Origin: Turritopsis dohrnii
Taxonomy: Eukaryota > Cnidaria > Hydrozoa > Anthoathecata > Oceaniidae
Direction of reading: 5' to 3'
DNA length: 64,000 nt
Assembly: GCA_027922465.2 (NCBI GenBank)
Contig: BQMF02000057.1
Coordinates: forward strand, 124,001 to 188,000
A model generated the notes under the pieces. It saw only the letters and a program-made list of their open reading frames with translations, was not told the DNA's origin and ran no database searches. Position 1 is the stretch's first letter; each line of letters begins with the position of its first letter. The position numbers and the translations under genes were made by a program. This document shows, piece by piece, positions 23,250 to 34,668 of this stretch.

Positions 23250-25054
23250 TAAGACCAGAATCACGCATGCGCAGTGAAAAGACGCTAATATGAGCTGAAT
23301 GAGCCGTAATTAGGAAAAACGCATTAAGGTCTTCGCCAATTTTTCCAGTGCTATCAGGTGGCTGTGTAATAAGCCTGGAATTTGCACATGCGCAGTTACA
23401 GCATGTTAAAAATCAGTCATAATTAGGCAAACACATGAACGTCTTCACCAGGTAACTTTTCAAAGGCTTTCAGGTGACCATGTAGTAAACGAAAAATCGC
23501 GCATGCGCAGTAGAAATATACTAGTATGAGGTAACTGAGCCATTATTAGGCAAAACACATCAAGGTTTTCATCATATAATATTCCAGGTATAATGAAGTG
23601 GCCATATAATAGATCCCAATTTCGCTTCTGCGCAGTAAAAACATTTGGGTAGAACTATGACAAGAAAAGTAAAATTCATGTAAATATACACGTATTTTCA
23701 GTACTGGTAACAAAACATAGCTAAGAAGTGTTTGTTTGAAGGTATACTGAATTCAATTGACGTCACACATACAAGGGTTTACCTCCTTCTCACAAACTAA
23801 GAGTCGGTTAGAAATGAAATATTTAATTAAAGTGTGACAATATGCCAACTGCGTGCTTCACTAAAGGTTATATCTCCCTATGTCCCAGTTAAAGCAATGA
23901 GTTCAGGATACTTTTAACAATAACGAACAAGTACTTATTCAAAGGATTTTATAAAGAGACCCTATGCAAATACAATTCAATGATCTTCAACGATGATAAC
24001 CAAAGAAGTAAACAAATATTTTAGTTTTAAAATATCCTCCATTGAAGGATAACGGAGCCTGTAGAATGATCTTATGCAAAATTGTCCAGTAGTATAAATT
24101 TACGGCCAAGCTATACTTTTAATTATACACCACCCATGCTCAGCAGCCAATAGAGTTACAAGCGCACTATTCCATTTCACATGCCAACCAATTTTTATTG
24201 GTCTTCGCACACTTTTCAATAACGTCTCTAGGTGCAAAACTGTACCACTTACTCCGCCACATACGATGATTTTATTAACAGAGACAACTTGCTCATGCCA
24301 AGTGACTTGAAAAATATAAGTTCATGTCAGGATTATCTGGAACTTGTTTATTCGAAAGTAAATGTTAAGGAGAACTGACATATACTTTTAGTGAAGATTA
24401 TTCCGCAAAATTCCGCAACATAATGATGGAAAACAATAGCCTGAATTTATAGATTTTAAAAGTTACCTGGTTAAGACCTTCGAGCGTTTTAACTTAGTGT
24501 GGCTCGTTAACCTCATACAAGTATATTTCTACTGCGCATGAGTGATTTTCGGTTTCATTTTATGGCTACTTAACAGCCCTTACAAAACTAATTGATGAAG
24601 ACGTTTATGCGTTTCGCCTCTTTATGACCCATTTTTCTTGTATTGACAGTCTGTTACTGCGCATGTGCAAATTCCAGGCTTATTACACAGCCACCTGATA
24701 GCACTGGAAAAATTGGTGAAAATCTTAATGTGTTTTTCCTAATTATGCTCATTCAGCTCATATTAGCGTCTTTTCACTGCGCATGCGCGATTTTGGTTTT
24801 AATTATACAGCCACCTGATAGCCCTTGAAAAGTTACCTGGTGAAGACCTTCACGTGTTTGGCCTAATTATGGCTCATATCCAAACTTAAAGGTGTTTACT
24901 ACATTTGACGGAGTTACTACATTTGTCGTAGACTTTTACTACATTTAGCGTTACTACATTTGACGGAGATTTTTACTACATTTAACGGAGTTACTACATT
25001 TGTTGTAGAAAATTTACTACATTTGACGGAGTTACTACATTTGACGGTGTAACA
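23250..25054. mobile_element. Long-inverted-repeat element, copy C (nested)
   Basis: The left side (23250-23660) has CGCATGCGCAGT modules with CATAATTAGGCAAA phrases. The right side (24540-24890) has them inverted, followed by at least seven ACTACATTTG(A/T)CGGAG-like units and the terminus CGGTGTAACA at 25054. The centre is shared with copy B. The left tip is truncated at the junction with the host GACGTC element. Confidence 0.65.
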
Positions 25055-25793
25055 GACGTCTGAAAGTGGGGCGTCTCAATTGGTATCAAATAACGAACTG
25101 GGAAAAAGTTTGAAAATTTCATTCTGCTGTTTCTAAACAGTTTGCTTTGAGTAATAATAACATACTGCATATGGAATTTACATTCGCGCCATTTCTTTTT
25201 CTTGGTAATGTGAGGGTTGATTTCACGGCGTTTCTAGGACGTCTCTATAAAGATTAAATTACGACCTTTGAAAGAATTCTAGATTGTCAAATGCGATCAG
25301 GCGACAAAGATTCATCGGATATGTTCTACCACAGCTGAATGATTTTAAGAATTTAAAATAGACCAATCACAAATACATAAGACAAAGAGAAATTCCCGGG
25401 TTATAAAATTCATGTGTGATAAAAAGTTTCAAAAGCATAAAATGATTTTCTTGTAAGAAAAGGTTAATACTGTTAGTAATGATACATGTGACATAAAAAG
25501 ATAAAAAGAGGTTAAGATAAAACTTAGAAGAGTTTTGTCAAGGTTAAACTGGGAAAATGGATTTTTCGATGAAATTAACGGTGCGTTTCTGTTTTCTAAA
25601 TCTGTTCGGCGAGTATATTTATAAATATTTATACATTCTTCTTGAACTTAGTTTCAGTACTCCAGTATCACAAAAGCACTGAAGATGACATAAAAAGAAA
25701 ACTTCTGTTGATGCTCAAAGATCTCCTGATCGACAAAGAGGTTGGCGAAATTTCCAAAAGACTCGCCGAAGGGAGTTTTAAATGGGGAAATGC

Positions 25794-26141
25794 ATGCACG
25801 CCGTAGTATAGCGGTTATCACTCTCGCATTTCATGCGGGAGATCGGGGTTCAATTCCCCTTGGCGACGATTCACCGTGCGCGAGTGAATGTACCATAGCG
25901 CCGGGTCGACCCATGCCATGTGAGGGAAATTGGGTAGATGATACATCGGGTGTTGCAGGAGGTCATCCAGAAGAGCACAGGTCCTTGATTGGGTTTGTGT
26001 CACTCATGAGAGTGTCAAATACTTCGGAGCCTCCAACCTAAGCCGTGGCCCCTCCTGGAAAGCAGATGCAGTAGCAACTGAGTGAGGCTAGCCACGTAAA
26101 ACAATACCAAATAAAAAAAATAAAATAAAAAAAAAAAATTA
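25794..26141 (+). repeat. tRNA-Glu-like SINE with A-rich tail
   Basis: The head (about 25798-25868) folds like a tRNA: A box TAGTATAGCGGTTATC, an anticodon stem CTCGC/GCGGG around a loop ATTTCAT (anticodon TTC), and B box GGGGTTCAATTCCCC. The acceptor stem pairs poorly. A body of about 230 bp follows, then an A-rich tail (26105-26140). The related repeat at 32990-33130 lacks this insert, which confirms both boundaries. It is a SINE, not a working tRNA gene. Confidence 0.85.
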
Positions 26142-26403
26142 GCTAGTATATATGTAAAATTGTAAATTGTTGCATAATAAATTTTTAAAAAGAATTAAAA
26201 AGGAGACATCTTGAATTTGTATGTTTTGTTGTTTTGATGATAGTTGACCTCTCACAACACTTTGCGATGTTTTTACGGCTAAAGATTAACGTCGTTGCGA
26301 TGTCGTTATGATGTCGTTGGGATGTCGTCGAGACGTCTCAGTGAAGATGTGATTGAGACGTCTTTTGAGATTCCCACTTCGCGACCATTTCGCGATGTCT
26401 TAA

Positions 26404-26861
26404 GCGCTATTTCCACGACCACTTTTGATCGAAATATTTCGACGTAGAAAAAAATTGAGCATGCGCATTAAATATTTTCTGGTTTTCGAGCGAAAAATTT
26501 CTTTTCTCTACTGTGCAAATGTGAGTTAAAATAATTTCAACTCCCTATCGAAATTGCTTTGCGAAAAAATATTCGTCCAATCAAAATGGTGAAAAATGTG
26601 TTGACACTTTGTGTATTAAATTGAACTATTAAATAACAATTCCGTCGAACAATTCAGAAAAAAGGAATTATAGCAGACGGTTTCTACTTGTGGTTGCTTT
26701 CGAAGTAACTTCTGTATTTTTAATCTTCTATTGAATATGAAAACCAGCTAATAAAGTTCAATTTTTTTATGTGGAATTCTATGATCGAAATATTTATAGC
26801 AGAAATTGTTCTCGAAAATTTTCGCTCGTAAATCGATCAAAAATTGTCGTGGAAATAGCGC
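26404..26861. mobile_element. piggyBac-like MITE (TTAA duplication)
   Basis: The terminal inverted repeats GCGCTATTTCCACGAC and GTCGTGGAAATAGCGC are perfect. TTAA flanks both ends (26400-26403 and 26862-26865), the hallmark of piggyBac transposition. The inverted similarity continues inward with TTTGATCGA. It is non-coding. Part of its interior (a TTTCTACTTGTGGTTGCTTT stretch near 26680) recurs inside the unrelated MITE at 61300-61806. Confidence 0.8.
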
Positions 26862-26992
26862 TTAAGGGACGTCTTTGTACCCGCTGTGTGTATATTATTT
26901 TGTAAAAGTTAATATATTATTATATTGTTGGTTTTCCTTTCAAAGGCTTAAAATGTTCTTAATATGTTCTTAATTTATACTACTAATATACT

Positions 26993-27847
26993 TCTATATA
27001 TTAATAGCCGATTCTCTGTTTGTCTGTTTGTTTGTTTGTTTGTTTGTTTGTAAGTCACGCAAAATGGTAGATTGAGTTGTGAGCCAAATTATTTCTTTTT
27101 TTGTGAGCGACGTGAGTTCGAAGCAAATACATTGCAACCCCAATCGAACGTGACTTTTTTTGGCTGATGAACTAATAGTGATAACGTTTTGTTTTTATTA
27201 TTATCGTTAGTTTTATATTCCAAGGACTACGTTGACTACGTTGGCTTTGAAAACAATATATCAACTAAATACAAAGAAACTAACTGATTAAACAGTTTGG
27301 ACAAAAAGCAGCCGTGGCAGAACGTGCTAGCATGTTCGGTTTGCCAGTGTATCCTAACGTATCCTTGCCTGACTGTCTGAGACGGGTAAACTTTTTTTCG
27401 AGCAATCAAAATGTTTAAAAACCGATAGGTCAAATAAGAGTATCATGAAACAAAAATTTTTTTTGCTTTTCTTTTAATTTAATTTCTTTTTTTAATTGTT
27501 AAGCGCTTCTGATCGAACGTTTTTTTATTCTCTTTATTCATTTAGCATGTGCCTTTTTTCTCTCCTCCTGTGTGATCTTTTTAAGAAGAGAAACGATTTC
27601 CCCCTTACGTTTGATGGCACCCATGTTAGAGCGCGTAACTTTTTTAAAACAAAAGCTGATAAAAAGTTGAAGTTTTCTTTCTCTACGTTTTGAGTGTATT
27701 GTTACACTGATAAAAGATTGGTTTTACCAGAGGTTGAGACTTCGAATCTGCTTCTGGTTGAACACAAGTTGTACGAGCCGTTTATAAGGAAATTTGACAT
27801 TAATTGATACAGTGATACAGAGAAGGTGGACATAGGCGGCGAGCTAG
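26993..27847 (+). mobile_element. Helitron-like family 1 array, unit 1 (long type)
   Basis: Starts TCTATATATTAATAGCCG and ends CTAG at 27847, directly followed by the next TC start. The GC hairpin is partly deleted (GGCGGCGAG then CTAG). It carries the long-type core with GACTACGTTGGCTTTGAAAA and a SINE-tail-like stretch at 27548-27640. Confidence 0.7.
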
Positions 27848-28295
27848 TCTATATATTAATAGCCGATTTTCCGTTTGTTTGTTTGTCTGTAAGTCACGCA
27901 AAATGGTAGATTGAGTTGTGAGAGTAATTACTTTATTCTATTTTGTGCGACGCCAGTGTGAAACCATTGTATTGAGACCCTAACCGAATGCGACGTTTAG
28001 GGAAATTTATCTCCGTGACGAATAGGGATAACTGACTTTTTTGGGGGTCCGCGATACAGGCAACAGGGTGACGAGAAATTTGGGTGTAATTCTTTTGGGT
28101 GACGTCATCAAATTTTTGATCAACAATATCTCCGTAACGGTTGGTCGTAGCAAAACGACTCCATACATTTTTTTGATCACTTTTTCGAGCTCTACAACAT
28201 GAACACACTTATTATTTCCAATTCCTTAATTTTATTTTTCGTGAACTCAAAGCAGGCTGAACATGGGCGGCGAGCGACGCCGCCTTGGCGGCTAG
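27848..28295 (+). mobile_element. Helitron-like family 1 array, unit 2 (short type)
   Basis: A 448-bp unit with the TC start, the full hairpin GGCGGCGAGCGACGCCGCC and CTAG end, and the short-type core (ATCTCCGTGACGAATAGGG; GAGCTCTACAACATG). Confidence 0.8.
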
Positions 28296-28778
28296 TCTAT
28301 ATATTAATAGCCGATTCTCTGTCTGTTTGTTTGTTTGTAAGTCACGCAAAACGGTAGATGTGAACTGCAAGAGAAATCATTTCTTATTTTTTACGCAAAG
28401 TCAGTGTGAAATCATTCCATTGAGACCCAAATAGAACGCGACGTTTAGGGAAAATTATTTCGGTAACCAATAGGGATAACTGACGTTTTTTGGGGTCCAC
28501 GAATCAATCAATCAATCAATAGATACAGGCGATGGGGTGATGAAAAATTTGGGTCTAATGTTTTTTGGGGGGACGGGTGTGTGACGTCATCAAAACTTTT
28601 GATCGACGATATCTCCGTAACGGTTGGTCGTAGCAAAACGATCCCATACATTTTTTTGATCAGTTTTTCGAGCTCTACAACATGGGCACACTTATGATTG
28701 CAAATTCCTTAATTTTATTTTTCGTGAACTCAACGCAGGCTGAACATGGGCGGCGAGCGACGCCGCCTTGGCGGCTAG
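28296..28778 (+). mobile_element. Helitron-like family 1 array, unit 3 (short type)
   Basis: A 483-bp unit with the same ends as unit 2. It differs by an expanded AATC tetranucleotide run at about 28502-28520. Confidence 0.8.
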
Positions 28779-29689
28779 TCTATATATTAATACCCGATTC
28801 TCCGTCTGTTTGTTTGTTTGTAAGTCACGCAAAATGATAGATTGAGTTGTGAGCGAAATTATTTCTTTTTTTGTGTGCGACGTGAGTTCGAAGCAAATAC
28901 ATTGCAACCCCAATCGAACGTGACTTTTTTTGGCTGATGAACTAATAGGAATAACGTTTTGTTTTTATCATTATTGTTAGTTTTATATTCCACGTTGACT
29001 TGGCTTTGAAAACAGTACATCAACTAAATACAAAGAAACTAACTGATTAAACATTTTGGACAAAAAGCAGCCGTGGCAGAACGTGCTAGCATGTTCGGTT
29101 TGCCAGTGTATCCTAACGTATCCTTGCCTGACTGTCTGAGATGGGTGAACTTTTTTTTCGAGCAATCAAAATGTTTAAAAACCGATAGATAAAAAAAGAG
29201 TATCATAAAACAAAATGTTTTTTTTTTTTGCTTTTCTTTTAATAAATTAATTTCTTCTTTTAATTGTTAAGCGTTCTGATCGAACGTTTTTTTATTCTAT
29301 TTATTCATTTAGCACGTGCCTTTTTTCTCTCCTCCCGTGTAAACTTTTTAAGAAGAGAAACCATTTTCCCCCTGTTTGATAGCACCCATGTTAGAGCGCG
29401 TAACTTTTTTAAAACAAAAGCTAATAAAAAGTTGAAGTTTTTTCTCCCTACGTTTTGAGTGTATTGTTGTACTGATCAACGATTGTTTTAAAAAATAAAT
29501 AAGTAACACATCATGAAATTTGGGTTTTTTTGGAAACATTGTTTAAACTGATATTTGATTTTGAATCTGCCTCTGGCTGAACACAAGTTCTACGAGCCGT
29601 TTTTAAGGAAATACGAGGTTTATTGGGGTCACCGAGGTGACACAGAGCAGGTGCACACTAACGGCGAGCGACGCCGCCTTGGCGGCTAG
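28779..29689 (+). mobile_element. Helitron-like family 1 array, unit 4 (long type)
   Basis: A 911-bp unit starting TCTATATATTAATACCCG and ending in the intact hairpin and CTAG. The long-type core is near-identical to units 1 and 5. Confidence 0.8.
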
Positions 29690-30540
29690 TCTATATATTA
29701 ATACCCGATTCTCTGTCTGTTTGTTTGTTCGTTTGTTTGTCTGTCCCGCAAAATGATAGATTGAGTTGTGAGCGAAATTATTTCTTTTTTTGTGTGCGAC
29801 GTGAGTTCGAAGCAAATACATTGCAACCCCAATCGAACGTGACTTTTTTTTGGCTGATGAACTAATAGGAATAACGTTTTGTTTTTATCATTATTGTTAG
29901 TTTTATATTCCACGTTGACTTGGCTTTGAAAACAGTACATCAACTAAATACAAAAAAGCTAACTGATTAAACATTTTGGACAAAAAACAGCAGTGGCAGA
30001 ACGTGGGAGCATATGTTCGGTTTGCCACTAACTCTTGCCTGACTGTCTGAGACGGGTGAACTTTTTTTTGAGCAATCAAAATGTTTAAAAACCGATAGGT
30101 AAAAAAAGAGTATCATATCAAAACAAAATGTTTTTTTTTTCGCTTTTCTTTTAATAAATTAATTTCTTCTTTTAATTGTTAAGCGTTCTGATCGAACGTT
30201 TTTTTATTCTATTTATTCATTTAGCACGTGCCTTTTTTCTCTCCTCCGTGTGAACTTTTTAAGAAGAGAAACCGTTTTCCCCCTGTTTGATAGCACCCAT
30301 GTTAGAGCGCGTAACTTTTTTAAAACAAAAGCTAATAAAAAGTTGAAGTTTTCTCTCTCTACGTTTTGAGTGTATTGTTACACTGATAAAAGATTGGTTT
30401 TATCAGAGTTTGTGACTTCAAATCTGCTTCTGGTTGAACACAAGTTATACGAGCCGTTTATAAGGAAATTTGACGTTTATTGATACAGTGATACAGAGCA
30501 GGTGGACATGGGCGGCGAGCGACGCCGCCTTGGCGGTTAG
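29690..30540 (+). mobile_element. Helitron-like family 1 array, unit 5 (long type)
   Basis: An 851-bp unit whose start is identical to unit 4. The end is TTAG instead of CTAG, after an intact hairpin. Confidence 0.78.
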
Positions 30541-31290
30541 TCTATATATTAATAGCCGATTCTCCGTTTTTCTGTCACGCAAAATGGTAGATGAGCTGTG
30601 AGAGAAATTATTTCTTTTTTTGTGTGCGACGTCAGTGCGAAACAAATACGTTGCAACCCCAATCGAATGTGGCTTTTTTTGGCTGGTGAACCAATAAGGA
30701 TAAGGATTTTTTATTATTGTTATTATTAATAATTTTCTATTCCAAGGACCACCGCCGTTGACTTGGCTTTGAAAACAACGCATCAACTAGATATAAAGAA
30801 ACTAACTGATTAAACATTTTGGGCAAAAAGTAGCGGTGGCATAACATGGTAGCGTGTTCGGTTTGCCAGTGTTGTATCCTAACACTTAAAATCATTATCC
30901 TTACAGTTTTTTTGGAACCATTGTTTAAACTGATATTTGATTGGTTTAAAATCGTAAATAAAAACCACGTGAAGTTCACGTTCGGAATGCATTCTGTAAA
31001 GCAAGAAAGTTAGCTGACTTTTTAAATGCGGCCGCGACAATGAACGGCTGAGTTAAGAACATGCAAGATTTGAAACACCAGGAACATATTTGTCTTCATG
31101 TGCAAACAAGCTTTATTAAGCGATAAAGCCAGCAAACGAGCTTTATTAAGCGATAAAGCCAGCAGTAGCCAGCAAGGAAGTGAAAATCATTAGAATTGAA
31201 CCTCAGTTCTCCCATTATACGTCCCTCACTTATCGCTGGTTTTACGTGCAATAATTTGGAGCACAAAGCAGGATGAACATGGGCGGCGAG
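30541..31290 (+). mobile_element. Helitron-like family 1 array, unit 6, 3' truncated
   Basis: Starts TCTATATATTAATAGCCG and carries part of the long-type core (to about 30960), then diverged sequence. The hairpin is cut after GGGCGGCGAG at about 31290. Confidence 0.6.
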
Positions 31291-32360
31291 TTGTGTTTTT
31301 GCCTTTTTATATTTAGTGTTTTAGTTTTTTCAAGGAATGAAAATGTCAAAACTAAAAGACTTATGATGTTCTTAGCACACTGTTACGTTTTGTCCCTCTG
31401 AAGCATTATGTTCTTATATAATTTGTTCTTACAAAATATAAAGCGTGTATAACATTCCTTAAAATACTTTCAGCTATTTAGTGACTTGGTTATGGATGTA
31501 TCACTATACCAAAATATGTTTATATTTTTTTTCCTTTTGGATGTATGAAGGGGTCTTTAATCACATAATAAATTTGTGTGAACATATCTAGTGGCATTTT
31601 TGCGAATCTTGTTTTTACAAGAATGGTGTTTTTTCGTTTTACGATGAGTATTCTTTACAGATGATGGGATAAAAAGAAGACAGAACACAGAAGAACACAG
31701 AAAATCGCGTACGGTTTTAAAGACTGTCTTTGCTCTGCTCGCATCCAAGAAAAAATCGCTGCGCATTTTAAAGTCTTTCTCGCTATCGCAGAAATCCAAA
31801 AACAGAAGATTTCGTACGGTTTTAAAGATCTTCCTTGCTCCACAGAAAGTAAAAAAAAAAAAAAACAACTAAAATAAACTTTTATTTCTATATATAGGCC
31901 TTTGAACTTTTTCGAGCCACTTCTAGCCTTCCTCCCCGTAATGTAGTCGATCAGGCCTAAATCTGCACCCTCAAATTGGTCTAAGTGCAAATTTTGACAA
32001 AAATTCGAGCGTGTTCACAATTTGGACAAAATTTAACCAAATGATGACGTCATTAAGGGGTGTAGTTTTGTATGTCCCACAAGAATGTGTAATATTGATG
32101 TCACCTACCAATTTTCTTGTCCCAAAGACGTTTTGTTTCAGAGATATTTCGAATAAGCGTACTGTACCAAATTAACCCAAATTATGACGTCATAAAAGGA
32201 CGTGGTCAAAAAATTTGACTTAGAGACAAAAAATGGCATTGGTCATAGTTTCAGTTTTTTTCAATGCTTTATTCAAGATGGTGATATTCTTAAGAAATTC
32301 TTAATATTTTTGCAAATTTCATTTCGAAATTCTTATAAAGCGTATTCTTATAAAAAACCA
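31291..32360. other. Intergenic with a short tandem repeat
   Basis: Mostly unassigned. At about 31698-31855 there are three imperfect copies of a 52-54-bp unit with TACGGTTTTAAAGA(C/T) phrases. They explain the antisense open frames at 31557-31990. Confidence 0.45.
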
Positions 32361-33290
32361 TCGGGCACAAAGACGTCGTAAAGACCGGAACAAAAATTCT
32401 TTATGGGTGTTCTTTGTCTCGAGGTTGCATGAAAAAAAACCCATCCCGGCAAAGGGGGACAGAATTTTATCTGCCTTCTATAAAGCTTGCTTTGAAATCT
32501 ATATTTATCATACGCATGCGGCTGATGTCAGATAAAATCTAAAATTGTCCCGTCTCGGTGTTACATGAGCAAAAAATGCCTCGGCTAGGCGAAATCCCGC
32601 GTCTCTGCAAGCGAGATCCCGTTTAAGCATGATGAGTTTTTATCATATGACTCAAATCTGATAAAACAAAAGGAAGTGAATGCAATAACGAGATCTAGTT
32701 AAAACGTCCCGTCCCGGCTAAGCGGGAGAATTTCTTCCATATAACCAGCTCCCAAGACATCCCAAAGACGTCGCTCAATGGTCGTGAAGAGGGGAATCTC
32801 AGAAGACGTCCAAATCACATCTTCACTGAGACGTCTCGACGACATCCTAACGATATCACAACGAAGTCATTTTCTGGCCATAACGACAACGTAAAGACGT
32901 CCGATTAACAACCTTCTTTTTCTGAGATCATAGGCCAATTGTGTTGGGACCATCAAAACAACAAAACATACAAATTCAAGATGTCTCCTTTTTAATTCTT
33001 TTTAAAAATTTATAACGCAACAATTTAAAATTCAACATATATACTAGCCAATTTATTATCAAGTTATAACATTTTGAATCACATGTATATACACATTTAA
33101 AACTCTCTTCGGAAGCCTTTTTGAAATTTCCCCAACCTCTTTGTCGATCAGGAGATCTATGAGCGTCAACGGAAGTTTTCACTTCACCGTTAATTTCATC
33201 GAACAGGATCGTATCTTTACAAGGTGCTTTTCCATTTTCACTTTGCCAGTTTACCTTTGGCAAAACGTCATGTTTAATTAAGAAAACAGA
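32361..33290 (-). mobile_element. GACGTC-family element with a nested relic MITE
   Basis: Starts CGGGCACAAAGACGTCGTAA. A relic of a GTCCCG-type foldback MITE (about 32380-32760, related to 61300-61806) interrupts it. GACGTC host phrases then resume (CAAAGACGTCGCTCAATGG). The stretch 32990-33260 matches 25500-26390 in inverse and marks the empty site of the SINE at 25794. Confidence 0.55.
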
Positions 33291-34668
33291 TCTTTTTATT
33301 GTTTGTTTTCTTTTTTTGAATTGGTTATACTTCCTTGTTGATTTTTTAGAAATTAATGTTGCAAATCTGTCTGTTTTTCTTCAATAACTTTCCGAAGAAT
33401 AATCATTTTCTTGACAAATAATACACCTTTCCCGAATTTCTGTTTAAATGCCGAGTTAATGCTTAGTTATCAAGTTTCGCCTCGTTTCTATGTTTCAATT
33501 GTTTTTCTAATTGCATAATGTTTTTAGTAAGTAATAGTTACTCGTTCTTTCAGTTCCCCAGTGGAATAATTAGAAGTAATTAAGAGTTTGAAAAAGAGGC
33601 GAAACTTAGATGCTAGGCTATAACACGGCGTTTAAACAGAAATTCGGGAAAGGTCTATCGTTGAGAAATGGACACTGAAGGTTTTCAGGTAAGACTTTCT
33701 GAGACACCCTGTATTGGGCAAAAGTTATTAACCAACCCGGGCGCTTTAATGGAGGTAAACCAACAGGTTTCAATTAATGCCCTTGGAATGACAGTGTACC
33801 TATCCTACCTGGGGGGGGGGGGGAGGGGGCTAGATAAATTTCTATTATCGAAACAAATACTACCTCTAGATTGCCTATAAAAGCACTCAAAATCTATAAT
33901 TTCAACGTGATTTTCAATTATTAGGAAAGGCAAAAACAAATTTCTCATAATTGACAAAAAAGTTGGGGGGAGGGGGGGAGGGGGGGCTCAAGCTCAAGCT
34001 CAAGCCCCCGGGGCCCCTAATTCTACGTCCTTGGTAATGCATGCTTGCGGGTGCAGCTATCTTTAATTAAATTGTTTTCGCTTGTTTGCCGGTAAACGAA
34101 TTTACCAGTAAAAAATTTCTCGATTTTAAAAAAATATTTCTAGATTGTTGTAAAACATATTTCTCGATTTTGAAATACATTTCTGGATTTGAAAAATATT
34201 TCTGGATTTTGAAATATATTCCTGGATTTGAAAAATATTTCTCGATTTTGAAATATATTCCTAGATTTGATAATATATTCATGGCTTGACCCTTCTCGGC
34301 TTCCATACCTTTGGAACCCCCAACAGGATAAAATGACTACATCTGTGCGTGTACATTATTTATTTTGTCTTTAAAATATAAACATAATAATGGTGCATGA
34401 GTGTACGAATGTGATGCGAGAAAACGTAAATATAGATAAATTGTCAATATGCATGCAAGATAAAAAATACCGCGTATATCGTCAAAAACGCAACAAGAGA
34501 TTCTTGTTCGACTTTATCTAAACACCCTCTTTGCCTAGGTCTTTCTACTGATTTCTCTGTTCTGTTAAAAAGAGCACAAAAAGTGCTGAAATTGTTATCA
34601 AAACGCAACATTTTTGAACACAATAAATGTCCAAAATATTATTTAGCCATATCGAAATGTTGAATAAT
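33291..34668. other. 3' flank of the channel gene: G-rich and tandem repeats
   Basis: Contains G runs at about 33811-33829 and 33965-34012 that could form quadruplexes. At 34110-34280 there is a tandem AT-rich repeat of about 33 bp built on ATTTCTGGATTTTGAAATA, which explains the paired open frames there. A minus-strand AATAAA (plus-strand TTTATT, about 34357) could be the polyadenylation signal of the channel gene. Confidence 0.45.

Larger units (their letters stand above)
23165..26886. mobile_element. GACGTC-family element hosting three nested insertions
   Basis: The left end at 23165 reads CAGTGGGCACAAGAC and the right end near 26886 reads GTCTTTGTACCCGCTG. GACGTC-rich host sequence is interrupted by long-inverted-repeat copy C (about 23250-25054), a tRNA-derived SINE (25794-26141) and a TTAA-flanked MITE (26404-26861). 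Host phrases resume exactly after each insert. The 25500-26390 interior matches 32760-33260 in inverse orientation. Confidence 0.6.

Noticed and set aside
25798..25868. Functional tRNA-Glu gene
   Set aside because: The acceptor stem has at least two mismatches, and the sequence continues into a SINE body and A-rich tail whose insertion is shown by the empty site at 33 kb.
31557..31990. Overlapping antisense open frames with SLKPYEIFC-type repeats
   Set aside because: Explained by a 52-54-bp tandem repeat. No domain and two frames equally open.
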